A DNA stretch of 64,000 nucleotides, taken from Lewinellaceae bacterium. GTDB taxonomy: Bacteria > Bacteroidota > Bacteroidia > Chitinophagales > Saprospiraceae. A program made the translations under genes and the position numbers. Positions 51,392-59,961 of this stretch are shown here, one piece after another. The stretch is from contig JADJWX010000006.1 of NCBI GenBank assembly GCA_016716135.1, positions 1-64,000 of the forward strand, written 5' to 3'. The stretch's first letter is position 1. Each line of letters opens with the position of its first letter. The notes below the pieces were generated by a model. The model did not search any database. It had not been told where the DNA came from and worked only from the letters and a program-made list of their open reading frames with translations.

Positions 51392-54355
51392 ATGAATATG
51401 AAATCAGTTTATATACTCTTCGTTTTCCAGTTGATCGTCGCTCCGTTGTTTTCTCAAAATCGCTGGTATGTAAACGACGACGCCCAGGGCGCTGCCAGTG
51501 GCGCTTCCTGGCTCGATGCTTTTACAGACCTGCAGGATGCCCTGAGCACAGCCGGCGCCGGCGATGAAATCTGGGTGGCCCGGGGAATTTATCGCCCCAC
51601 CAACACCGCCGACAGAAACCTGTCCTTCGAAGTTCCGGCAGGCGTAAAACTCTACGGCGGTTTTGCCGGCACGGAAACCGCATTGAATGAACGCGACTGG
51701 GAACAATTCCCCACCATACTCAGCGGCGATATCGGTATACCGGGCGATAGCACCGACAATTCCCATAACGTACTATACATGTACGCCCCGGATACCCAAA
51801 CCGTCCTCGATGGCTTTACCGTCCGCGACGGCGAGGCCACTTACACCGGCGCTTCCAAGACGTACGGCCGCCTGCGGTGCGGCGGCGGATTGTATATCGA
51901 CGGCTTCGACACCGACGCTTACCCCGATATCGTCAACTGCAATTTCATACACAACACCGCCCGCACCTTCGGCGGGGGTATCATGGCCTATGGGGGAGGG
52001 GACGGCTCCACAGCGCCCCGGGTGCGCAATTGTCATTTTGAGCAAAACAAGGCCTCCAGTGGAGGCGGCATGGCGCGCATCGGCGGCAGTTGGATAGAGC
52101 GCGGCGCCGATCTGGACAGCTGCCGGTTTATTAAAAACACCGCTACTTTCCGCGGCGGCGGGTATTACTACACCGACTCGGAACGGTTCGACACGCTGGA
52201 AATCAGGAACTGTCTGTTTGAAGAAAATATTGCTGAAAATAACGGTGGCGGAATGTTTCTTGATGTGGGCAGAATCAACGAATCTGTCGGAATATTCTAT
52301 AATTTGAATTTTCATAAAAACAGAGCTAGATCAGGGCCTGTACTTTCAATTCCTTCACTCTCCTTTTTAAATGTCAAATCTTTAGAATTTAACAATCTAA
52401 ATATATCTGAAAACAGTCTTATACTACCGCCAATTACAGGACAACAGGAGGGCGTATCTATAGTTATCTTTACACTTAATGACGATAGCCGAGTTAGTAT
52501 TTGTTCTTTGAACATAGAAAATGATTACACTAAAGGAGAAACTGCCTCTATTGAAGCCAATACCGTAAATATTAAAGAATCTTTAATCCAAAGAAATGAT
52601 TGCTCAAATAATATAATAGTTATTGGCTCAAGTGTTATAACCATAGAAAAAATGACTATGTTAAAAAATAACGGGCAATATAATTTATTGTCATTGGCGT
52701 CAAATAAAAAAATCCAAATAACCAACTCTGCATTCGTAGATAATAATTTACAGTCCGAATTTATTATAAGATCAATAGTGGAAAACAATAAAGAATTTAA
52801 TATTCTGAATTGTACTTTCTTTTTCAACACAGTGGACACTTTTGTCGGCGACGATCCAAACCCGATTGAAAAGCGAACCATCACCAACTGTATTTTCGGC
52901 AAAGACGAACCGCTTTTACTCACCCTGGATCACCCCGATTCCGTTGAAATCTCCTATTGCTACGTCGACTCCCTGGATTGTTTTCCGCCCTTCATCAACC
53001 TCACTTGCGGGCCCGGTATCCTCACGGGCTTCGATCCCCTCTTCGTCAATCCCGATTCGGGCGACTACCGCCTCCAGCCCTGTTCCCCGCTCGTCAATGC
53101 CGGTAGCAACGATTACGCCTTGGGCGACACCGACCTCGCCGGTCTGCCCCGCATCCGCGGCGGCACCGTGGACATCGGCGCCTACGAAGCCCAGGGGCCT
53201 TCCCTGGCTACTGCGCCCCAAACCACCCCCTCCTGCCCCGGCGGCGCTTCCGGCGCCGTGGACGCCGGCCTGCAAGGCGGCTGCCCACCCTTGCTGTTCA
53301 ACTGGCAGTCGGGCGCTAACTCGGGCGCTACCCTCAGCGGCCTGCCGCCGGGCGTTTACCAATTCACCGTCACCGATGCCAAGGGCCTCACGGCCACTTT
53401 TTCAGCCACCGTACCCGAAGGCGATGCGCCCAACCTAACGCCGATCGCCACAGCCCTGCTCTGCGGCGACACCACCGGCGGCAGCGCCACGGCCCTGCTC
53501 GACCCTGCCCTGCCGCCCCTGCACTTCCTGTGGGCCGACGACAGCACCGACAGCCTGCGCACCGGCCTGGCCGCCGGCTCGTATCCCCTCACCGTCACCG
53601 ACGCCCTGGGCTGCTCGGCCACCGGCGCTGTGCAGGTGAGCAAAAGCGGCAGCCTGAGCGTCGATATCGAGGCGCAGGCCATCAGCTGCCATGCCACTGC
53701 CGACGGCGCATTCACCGTGCTGCCCGCCAACGGCAAGCCCCCTTTCCTGTGGAACTGGGCATCCGGCGCTACCGGTCCCACCATTGGCCCGCTCGGCCCC
53801 GGCACCTATTCCGGCACGCTCACCGATGCCCTGGGCTGCACCATCCAGTGGGTGCTACCCCTGACAGAGCCCGCCCCGCTGCAACTTCAGGCCCTGGTGA
53901 CCAATGCCGGCGATTCCGCCGCCGCCAATGGCAGCATCCAGATGATGCCCACAGGCGGCACCATGCCCTACGACGTGCTGTGGAGCACCGGCGCTGTTGG
54001 GCCCCAGCTCGACAGTCTGCTGCCGGGTATGTACACTGCTACGCTGACTGATGCAAATGGTTGCAGCGCGGTGGAAACGTACGTGGTTGGCGTGACCAGC
54101 AGTGCACGGGAATTGGCCAACGGGCCGGCATTTGTGCTGTACCCCAATCCGGCTGAAGAACTGGTTTGGCTGCATTTGGGCGCTCCGGCGCGGGCCGATC
54201 TGTCGCTGCGAGTACTGAATTCGGCGGGGCAAATGCTGCATTCGGGAGTGTTTCCCCAGGGCAGTACGGTATTGCCGCTGAATGTTGGCCATTTACCCCG
54301 GGGAGTGTATGCGGTTCAGTTGGGCGGACGCGTGGAAAAGTTGGTGAAACGGTAG
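51392..54355 (+). CDS. T9SS-secreted beta-helix protein with SprB-like repeats and sorting domain
   Basis: 987 residues. Signal peptide MNMKSVYILFVFQLIVAPLFSQ. Residues about 25-570 are a right-handed parallel beta-helix ('YGGFAGTETALNERDWEQFPTILSGDI', repeated 'CxFxxNxAxxxGGG'), ending in the choice-of-anchor-Q motif 'SPLVNAGSNDYALGDTDLAG.PRI..GTVDIGAYE'. About 605-890 are SprB-type repeats ('G..A.A...GG.PP..F.W..G'). The type A sorting domain is at about 905-987 ('VLYPNPAEELVWLHLG'). The middle (bases about 52250-52850) is markedly AT-rich against a GC-rich gene and looks like a replaced segment. Likely a surface adhesin or gliding-related protein. Confidence 0.87.
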   Translation: MNMKSVYILFVFQLIVAPLFSQNRWYVNDDAQGAASGASWLDAFTDLQDALSTAGAGDEIWVARGIYRPTNTADRNLSFEVPAGVKLYGGFAGTETALNERDWEQFPTILSGDIGIPGDSTDNSHNVLYMYAPDTQTVLDGFTVRDGEATYTGASKTYGRLRCGGGLYIDGFDTDAYPDIVNCNFIHNTARTFGGGIMAYGGGDGSTAPRVRNCHFEQNKASSGGGMARIGGSWIERGADLDSCRFIKNTATFRGGGYYYTDSERFDTLEIRNCLFEENIAENNGGGMFLDVGRINESVGIFYNLNFHKNRARSGPVLSIPSLSFLNVKSLEFNNLNISENSLILPPITGQQEGVSIVIFTLNDDSRVSICSLNIENDYTKGETASIEANTVNIKESLIQRNDCSNNIIVIGSSVITIEKMTMLKNNGQYNLLSLASNKKIQITNSAFVDNNLQSEFIIRSIVENNKEFNILNCTFFFNTVDTFVGDDPNPIEKRTITNCIFGKDEPLLLTLDHPDSVEISYCYVDSLDCFPPFINLTCGPGILTGFDPLFVNPDSGDYRLQPCSPLVNAGSNDYALGDTDLAGLPRIRGGTVDIGAYEAQGPSLATAPQTTPSCPGGASGAVDAGLQGGCPPLLFNWQSGANSGATLSGLPPGVYQFTVTDAKGLTATFSATVPEGDAPNLTPIATALLCGDTTGGSATALLDPALPPLHFLWADDSTDSLRTGLAAGSYPLTVTDALGCSATGAVQVSKSGSLSVDIEAQAISCHATADGAFTVLPANGKPPFLWNWASGATGPTIGPLGPGTYSGTLTDALGCTIQWVLPLTEPAPLQLQALVTNAGDSAAANGSIQMMPTGGTMPYDVLWSTGAVGPQLDSLLPGMYTATLTDANGCSAVETYVVGVTSSARELANGPAFVLYPNPAEELVWLHLGAPARADLSLRVLNSAGQMLHSGVFPQGSTVLPLNVGHLPRGVYAVQLGGRVEKLVKR

Positions 54356-54389
54356 GGCAATGAATCTGGTGGCTTGCAGCACGCTTTTC

Positions 54390-54490
54390 AAAATCCGCGT
54401 TGCGCCGCATCCGCGTCATTCGTGTTCAAACTACGCTACGCGTGGCCCCCAAGAACGCTGATGACACGGATGCGGCGCAACGCGGATTTT
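54390..54490. repeat. Palindrome with 24-bp perfect arms
   Basis: 54390-54413 ('aaaatccgcgttgcgccgc...') and 54467-54490 are exact complements; same family as 47517-47646. Confidence 0.85.
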
Positions 54491-54568
54491 GTTTTGTGAA
54501 ACCGGGCAAATTCCTAACATGCTCTAACTTCAGAATCTGGCCTTCACACTATTGGGCATTATTTTCTC

Positions 54569-54646
54569 AAACACATAGGCACATAGAACACATAAACTTG
54601 CCTGTGTAAAAATCAATAAACTATGTGTTCTGTGTGCCTATGTGTT
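54569..54646. repeat. Inverted repeat overlapping the HMG-CoA reductase stop codon
   Basis: 'aacacataggcacatagaac' (54569-54588 on) pairs with 'tctgtgtgcctatgtgtt' (to 54646) with one mismatch. On the minus strand it starts at the stop codon at 54645 and is followed by T-rich sequence, so it may also end that transcript. Confidence 0.7.
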
Positions 54647-55973
54647 AAAATTTTCTCGCAGCCTCCAAAAAACCACGCACCGCGCTAAAACTCACCGTTT
54701 CGCGGCAAAAATGCGCCTGGGCGGCTTCCGCTTCGGCCTCGGTAGCGCCGAGGTGGTTGAGGATGTTCGTCAGGTGCATTTTCATGTGGCCCTGCTGAAT
54801 ACCGGTGGTGACCAGGGAGCGGACGGCGGCGAAGTTTTGCGCCAGCCCGACCGCCGCCACGATCATCATGAGTTCTTTTGCCGAAGGGTTGCCGAGCAGT
54901 TCGAGGGCCTGTTTGGCCAGGGGGTGCAGGGCAGTGAGGCCGCCGACGGTGCCGATGGGCAGCGGGATTTCCAGTTCGAAACGAAATACCCCGTTTTCCA
55001 CCCGGGCCCGGCTCAGGCTGCGGTACTGCCCGTCGCGGGCGGCGTAGGTATGGCCGCAGGCTTCCACGGCGCGGAAGTCGTTGCCGGTAGCCAGGATGAC
55101 GGCGTCGATGCCGTTGAAAATACCTTTGTTGTGGGTGGTGGCCCGGTAAGGGTCGATGGTAGCGATGCGCACGGCGGTGCAGATGCGGTCGACGGCAGCA
55201 TGGCCGGGCAGGCCGGCATCGCGGGCCAGGTCTTCGAGTTCGGCTTCGGGGCACTCCACCCAGGCGCGCACCAGGCAGTTGGGCGTGTAGTTCGACAGGA
55301 TGCACATGAGCACTTCCACATCGCGCTCCTGATCGGTAAGTTGGTTCGTCGTTTCGATGAAAAACTCGAGTTGGTCGCCGAAGCGTTCGAGCACGGAGTT
55401 GATAAAATTGGCGCCCATGCTGTCGCAGGTGTCGAAGGAGGCGCGGAGTTGGTAGTAGTCGGGTTCGAGTTGGGTCAGGTCGAGCAACTCGAGGTCGAGC
55501 AGGCCGCCGCCGCGTTGTTGCATGTTGGCGGTGAGCTCGGCGCTGGTAGCGATGAGGTGGGCCTTCAGTTCCGGAAAAATCTGGCGCAGCCGCTCCGGCT
55601 TGCCCACCCAGCGGAAATGCACCTGCCCGAGTTTTACCGTGCCCAGCACCTCGGCGTGAAAACCGCCGCGGTCGAGCCAGAATTTGGCCGCACTCGAAGC
55701 GGCGGCCACCACACTGCTTTCCTCGATGACCATCGGCACGGCGTACACTTTGCCGTTGATCATAAAATTGGGCGCCACACTAAACGGGAGCGTGTAATTG
55801 CTCAGCGCGTTTTCGGTGAAGCCGTCGATGATTTTTTGCTGCTGCTCGTCGGGACGGTGCCAGGCCAGCAAGCCCTGCTCGGCTTCGGCTGGATTTTCAA
55901 AAAAATTTGCCGCCAGCCATTCAATCTTCTGGCGCTTGCTGAGCTTGGAAAATCCGGATATCGTTTTTGCCAT
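54645..55973 (-). CDS. mvaA: Hydroxymethylglutaryl-CoA reductase, class II
   Basis: 442 residues, the size of class II (Pseudomonas mevalonii-type) enzymes. Likely catalytic residues: Glu84 in 'PMVIEESSVVAAAS', Lys283 in 'TTHNKGIFNGID', Asp299 in 'ATGNDFRAVEA' and His396 in 'GHMKMHL'. Substrate motifs 'DTCDSMGANFINSVLE' and 'GTVGGLTALHPLAK' are present. It reduces HMG-CoA to mevalonate (or runs in reverse); in Bacteroidota such genes feed isoprenoid synthesis. The IPP isomerase at 58828-59862 supports a biosynthetic role. Confidence 0.93.
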   Translation of the reverse strand: MAKTISGFSKLSKRQKIEWLAANFFENPAEAEQGLLAWHRPDEQQQKIIDGFTENALSNYTLPFSVAPNFMINGKVYAVPMVIEESSVVAAASSAAKFWLDRGGFHAEVLGTVKLGQVHFRWVGKPERLRQIFPELKAHLIATSAELTANMQQRGGGLLDLELLDLTQLEPDYYQLRASFDTCDSMGANFINSVLERFGDQLEFFIETTNQLTDQERDVEVLMCILSNYTPNCLVRAWVECPEAELEDLARDAGLPGHAAVDRICTAVRIATIDPYRATTHNKGIFNGIDAVILATGNDFRAVEACGHTYAARDGQYRSLSRARVENGVFRFELEIPLPIGTVGGLTALHPLAKQALELLGNPSAKELMMIVAAVGLAQNFAAVRSLVTTGIQQGHMKMHLTNILNHLGATEAEAEAAQAHFCRETVSFSAVRGFLEAARKF

Positions 55974-56372
55974 TATTGTTGTCGGTTAATCGCTTTGCCG
56001 GCGCTAAATTCGGGAAACTTCCGCAAACCGGGATTTTGTTTGCCGCCCGCCCGCCCGGCAGGCAAATCCCAAAACACCTGTTTCCGTCACCGGTTGACAC
56101 AACCGGCCTTTTTTTACAATTATCGCTTTTTCTCGGCCTGAAGAGATACCTTTACCGATTCCTGTCAGCGCCCACTTAAAGCATGCTGGGGATTTTCTCA
56201 CCGGGCCCAAAACGGTTCTTTTTTCGCCATTTCTCGCCTTTTTTCAGGCACTTAGCTGGGCTAGGCACCTTGAAAAAACGCAAAAACTGTCAAAAAAAGC
56301 CCTTGTTTTTGCCTCCGGCAGAAAGCCCCCAACATGCTTTTAGCCACTTTTTTAAAACGATTACTAAATTTA
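55974..56372. other. Divergent intergenic region (399 bp) with orphan hairpins
   Basis: Lies between HMG-CoA reductase (minus) and the desaturase (plus). Apart from the terminator-like hairpin at 56090-56115 and another possible stem near 56030-56070 I see no gene. Bases about 56200-56340 are a low-complexity mix of 'tttttc' and 'aaaaa' runs. Promoters of both genes must lie here. Confidence 0.55.
56090..56115 (+). terminator. Orphan intrinsic terminator
   Basis: Stem 'ccggttg' (56090-56096), loop 'aca', 'caaccgg' (56100-56106), then 'cc' and seven T (56109-56115). The neighbouring genes diverge from this point, so no annotated gene ends here. It could end a small RNA starting near 55990. 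Confidence 0.55.
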
Positions 56373-57272
56373 ATGACTATGCTTCGATACCAAGCGGATG
56401 TCCGTTCTCTGGTGTTTATGGCCATCACCGCCGGTTCCCTGATCTTTCTTTGGGTCTATGGCAGCACCCTTTCCACACCGCTCTGGGTGCTTTGTTACAC
56501 GCTTCAATTGCTCATGGCGGTTATTGTTTCCACGATAGTGCATAACCACCAACACCTGCCCATGTGGACGGTGAAATGGTTGAACGTACTGACCGACAAT
56601 TTTCTGACGGTTTTTTACGGCTTCCCGGTATTTGCCTGGATACCGACACACAACTCTAACCACCATATTCATATCAATAAAGAACCGGACTATACAAAAA
56701 CCTATATGGTTTCGGAAAAAAACAACTTACTGACGCTGCTGTCCTATCCTTCTTTAAGCGGGATGAAACAACAAAAAGCCGTGGGTAGTTATTTTCTGAA
56801 TTTATACAAATCCGACCGGCGTAAATTTTTCTTCCATTTATTGCAGGTAATCAGTTTGGTTGCATGGGTTTTAATTGCGCTGCTTATAGACTGGAAAAAA
56901 GCAGTTCTATACGTAATTATTCCACAACAACTATCGCTGTTCACTGTGCTGATATTTAATTATATTCAACATATTCATGCCGATGAAGAGTCGGAGTTTA
57001 ATCACTCCCGGAACATGACCGGTAGTGTATTGAATTTTCTATTATTAAATAATGGCTTGCATACGGTGCATCATATTTCGCCCGGTGTGCACTGGAGTAA
57101 ATTAAGAGAAAAGCATGATAAAATTGCCGATAAAATTGACCCCCGTTTGAATGAAGATAATTTTGCCTGGTATTTATTCCGGGTTTATATCCTGGGTTTA
57201 TTCAGCGCGTCGTTCCGCACACAAAATATGCGTATGGAACGCATGGAAAATTTAGAGCCGAAAGGAATCTAA
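56373..57272 (+). CDS. Membrane fatty-acid desaturase
   Basis: 299 residues from the ATG at 56373 (MTMLRYQADVRSL); the frame is open to 56334. Four-helix membrane di-iron desaturase with the three histidine boxes: 'HNHQH' (about 57-61), 'HNSNHHIHI' (about 93-98) and 'NNGLHTVHH' late in the protein. It places double bonds in acyl or long-chain-base substrates. No cytochrome b5 domain, unlike fungal sphingolipid delta-8 desaturases. The next gene on the same strand is a CFA/sphingolipid-C9-methyltransferase-like enzyme, after a 350-bp palindrome. Confidence 0.88.
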   Translation: MTMLRYQADVRSLVFMAITAGSLIFLWVYGSTLSTPLWVLCYTLQLLMAVIVSTIVHNHQHLPMWTVKWLNVLTDNFLTVFYGFPVFAWIPTHNSNHHIHINKEPDYTKTYMVSEKNNLLTLLSYPSLSGMKQQKAVGSYFLNLYKSDRRKFFFHLLQVISLVAWVLIALLIDWKKAVLYVIIPQQLSLFTVLIFNYIQHIHADEESEFNHSRNMTGSVLNFLLLNNGLHTVHHISPGVHWSKLREKHDKIADKIDPRLNEDNFAWYLFRVYILGLFSASFRTQNMRMERMENLEPKGI

Positions 57273-57275
57273 TTT

Positions 57276-57570
57276 ATTGTCGGCGTGACTTCTACGGTTT
57301 CACATAGAAAACGGATAATCTACCAGTACAGATGTCTCGCTGCGCTCGACATGACAAAATCTATTGCAAATGAATTTATTATCAGATTTCTCCCTATGGT
57401 CGAAATTTGATCGCGATCAGGCATTTCCCCGACTAAATTTCGACCGAAGGGAGAAATCTGATAAAATCTGGTTTTTAGGTATCGTCTGTCATGTCGAGCG
57501 CAGCGAGACATCTGAACGGATAACACATTATCAGTTATTTATGTGAAGCCATACAAGTCACGCCGATAAT
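57276..57570. repeat. 295-bp nested palindrome between desaturase and methyltransferase genes
   Basis: Outer arms 57276-57291 and 57555-57570 pair with one mismatch ('attgtcggcgtgactt'); 57329-57356 and 57487-57514 are 28-bp perfect complements of the 'catgtcgagcgcagcgag' element; an inner pair 'tatcagatttctccc' and 'gggagaaatctgata' surrounds the centre. It fills nearly the whole gap 57273-57621. Confidence 0.88.
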
Positions 57571-57621
57571 ACACCCGGCACCATTCAACTAATTTTTATC
57601 AAAACAAAACAGCAACCAACC

Positions 57622-58806
57622 ATGAACGTTACCGATTTTATTCAAATAAAAAATCCGCGCGTCGGCGCACATTACCGCAAAAAGAAAGCCTCGATGGGCC
57701 ATTTTGTCCAGGACTATATTAACGGGGATATTGACATCACGACCGACCTGATGGAATTGCTCGAACACAAGGACGACCTGTTCACCTATGATTACATCTG
57801 GCACCACTACAAATTTTTTATCACCCGCATGATCCCCGAGGTGCTGATCCACTCCAAAGAACAAGACGAACGGATCGTGCGCAGCCACTACGACGACAAA
57901 AACGACCTGTTCAACTGGTTCCTCGGCCCCCGGATGATCTACACCAGCTGCTATTTCCACGACCAAAACGAATCGCTTGAAGCAGCGCAGGACAACAAAA
58001 TGAACCTCATCGCCCGGAAAATGCAACTCAAACCCGGCGAGTCCTTGCTCGATATCGGCTGCGGCTGGGGCACGCTCGTCGCGCACATGGCCAAATATTA
58101 CGGCGTGGACGCTACCGGTGTCACCATCGCTCAGGCCGGCGCCGACTGGGGCACCCGCCAAATCGGCGAATACGGCGTGTCGCCCGAGCAGGCCCGCATC
58201 TGGCGCATGGATTACCGCGATATTCCCCGCAATAAAAAATACGACAAAATCACCTGCCTCGAAATGGCCGAGCACGTCGGGATCAAGTATTTCAAAAAAT
58301 TCATGAAGCAGATCTACGACTTGCTGGAAGACGACGGGCTTTTCTATATGCAAATCGCCGGCCTGCGCGAGCGCAAACACCTTTTCCAAAAGGAAAACCG
58401 GGAAGACCTCGTCTGGGGACTTTTTATGAACGAATACATTTTCTCCGGCGCCGACGCCAGCATGCCGCTCAACTGGGATTTGCAACGCATCGAAAAAGTC
58501 GGTTTCGAAGTGCACAGCGTCGAAAACATCGGCATCCACTACAGCAAAACCATCCACTACTGGTACGACAACTGGATGCGCAACCGCGAAAAAGTGCTGG
58601 AGAAATACGGCGAAAAAATCTTCCGCATCTATTCCGTTTTCCTGGCCTGGTCGGTCCTGATTGCGCGGCAGGGCGGTTCAACGGCTTACCAGATCGTGTG
58701 CCGGAAAAACCTGAACACCGCCGATCGCTACCGCTTCATCGGCGCTACCAATCTCGGCGAAACGGAAGCCGGCACAACGGCAAAAGCTGCCGCGGCCACA
58801 GTCTGA
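57622..58806 (+). CDS. Cyclopropane-fatty-acyl/sphingolipid C9-methyltransferase-like SAM enzyme
   Basis: 394 residues. SAM motif I 'ESLLDIGCGWGTLVAHMAK' (about 140-155), and the CFA-synthase core 'HYDDKNDLFNWFLGPRMIYTSCYF' (about 89-112). Several blocks look closer to fungal sphingolipid C9-methyltransferases than to CFA synthases: 'WRMDYRDIPRNKKYDKITCLEMAEHVGIKYF', 'EDLVWGLFMNEYIFSGADAS', 'NIGIHYSKTIHYWYDNWM' and 'FLAWSVLIARQGGSTAYQI'. It would add a methyl or methylene group to an unsaturated acyl or long-chain-base substrate, made perhaps by the desaturase encoded just upstream. CFA-type activity remains possible. Confidence 0.85.
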   Translation: MNVTDFIQIKNPRVGAHYRKKKASMGHFVQDYINGDIDITTDLMELLEHKDDLFTYDYIWHHYKFFITRMIPEVLIHSKEQDERIVRSHYDDKNDLFNWFLGPRMIYTSCYFHDQNESLEAAQDNKMNLIARKMQLKPGESLLDIGCGWGTLVAHMAKYYGVDATGVTIAQAGADWGTRQIGEYGVSPEQARIWRMDYRDIPRNKKYDKITCLEMAEHVGIKYFKKFMKQIYDLLEDDGLFYMQIAGLRERKHLFQKENREDLVWGLFMNEYIFSGADASMPLNWDLQRIEKVGFEVHSVENIGIHYSKTIHYWYDNWMRNREKVLEKYGEKIFRIYSVFLAWSVLIARQGGSTAYQIVCRKNLNTADRYRFIGATNLGETEAGTTAKAAAATV

Positions 58807-58827
58807 TTTTTTTCGAAAAAGGCGGGT

Positions 58828-59862
58828 TTACCGCAATTGCAAAAACGCGAAGGCCAGTTCGAGGCCCCGCACCTGTGCAGCCACATAGGCCTGCAACGGG
58901 GCGTAATCGCCTTGCGCATGTTTCAGGAAACCCGACGCCTGGCCGTATACTGCCGGTATCGCCGATTTCCGGATGAGGTAGTAGCCGTCCATAAAATCGC
59001 GTACGCCGCCGGAAATGATCAGGTTGCCGACACGGCATTTTTTCCCCAATTCGACTTTTGACTGGTTGGTCAGTTCGGCCATTTCGACTGCCGTGTGGCC
59101 TACCCGGGCAAAGTTTTCGAAGATTTGCTGCTTCATGGGGTCGCTGCGCAGCAGCTCCAGTTTGGCAAAGTTGGTGCCGCCGGCTGCCGCAAACTCCAGG
59201 GCCGCCAGTGGCAGTTGCAGGAGCGCGCGCAGGGTGGCCGGACCCATACCCTGGCCCACTTCTTTGACAATCACCGGGTAATCGGCCACGTCGAGCAGGG
59301 CGCGGATCGTGTCGAGCGCCGGCCGTTGATACTGATCGCCCTCGGGCTGCATGGCTTCCTGCAGGGGGTTGAGGTGGATGATGAGGCCGTCGGCGCGCAG
59401 GCGCCGGACGAGTTGGCTGATCACCGCCGATTCGTTGCGGTCGAGCAGCGTTTCCACCTGTGCCACGCCGAGGTTGGCAAACAGGGGAAGGTCGGGGCCG
59501 ATGTGGTCGCGCACATCGAAATCGGGCAGGTGCTCGTCGCTGTACAGCAGTTGGCGGCACGAGCCGAGCCCCATGCCCATGCCAAATTCGGCGCAGGCGC
59601 GGGCCAGGTTTTGATTGATGGTGCGAGCCAACTCGGTCCCGCCTGTCATCGATGATACCCAGACAGGCGTGCGCAGCGTTTTTCCGAGAAAAGGCAGCGG
59701 CGGGAGGCTCCCCGGTTTGGGGTGTGCAGCCAGGGCAGGTTCGTAGTTGAACCGCGGATCGAGGGCGCCCGCTTCGACCTGACTTTTGAAAGCCAGCTCG
59801 ATGTGGTCTTTTTTTCGGGAAACTGCGGTCGGGTCCGGGTCGGGTGTTGCGTCTGGTTTCAT
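58828..59862 (-). CDS. fni: Isopentenyl-diphosphate delta-isomerase, type 2
   Basis: 344 residues. FMN/NADPH-dependent IDI-2 family: 'RKKDHIELAF' (substrate pocket), 'VWVSSMTGGTELARTINQNLARACAEFGMGMGLGSCRQLL', 'HLNPLQEAMQPEGD', 'VIVKEVGQGM' and 'AGGTNFAKLELLR', then the phosphate/FMN-binding 'LIISGGVRDFMDGYYLIRKS'. It interconverts IPP and DMAPP, and completes the mevalonate set with HMG-CoA reductase 3 kb away. Convergent with the methyltransferase gene (21 bp gap). Confidence 0.93.
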   Translation of the reverse strand: MKPDATPDPDPTAVSRKKDHIELAFKSQVEAGALDPRFNYEPALAAHPKPGSLPPLPFLGKTLRTPVWVSSMTGGTELARTINQNLARACAEFGMGMGLGSCRQLLYSDEHLPDFDVRDHIGPDLPLFANLGVAQVETLLDRNESAVISQLVRRLRADGLIIHLNPLQEAMQPEGDQYQRPALDTIRALLDVADYPVIVKEVGQGMGPATLRALLQLPLAALEFAAAGGTNFAKLELLRSDPMKQQIFENFARVGHTAVEMAELTNQSKVELGKKCRVGNLIISGGVRDFMDGYYLIRKSAIPAVYGQASGFLKHAQGDYAPLQAYVAAQVRGLELAFAFLQLR

Positions 59863-59961
59863 GCTGTGTTGCTGCCTGGTTTTTTCAAATTGATAAGTGA
59901 TGTTGTGATAATGCCACTGCCGATGTCAAAACACGCATCCGGCAAAAATGGTTTTGCGCTG

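Noticed and set aside
54642..56141. Long plus-strand open frame opposite HMG-CoA reductase
   Set aside because: It mirrors the HMG-CoA reductase gene; its translation has no family sense, whereas the minus-strand protein has all catalytic motifs.
57320..57546. Short ORFs translating to 'CHVERSETSE'-like peptides
   Set aside because: They are read from the common 'catgtcgagcgcagcgag' repeat and occur in many repeats of Bacteroidota; not proteins.
57589..58557. Long minus-strand open frame opposite the C9-methyltransferase-like gene
   Set aside because: Antisense shadow of a well-supported SAM methyltransferase gene.
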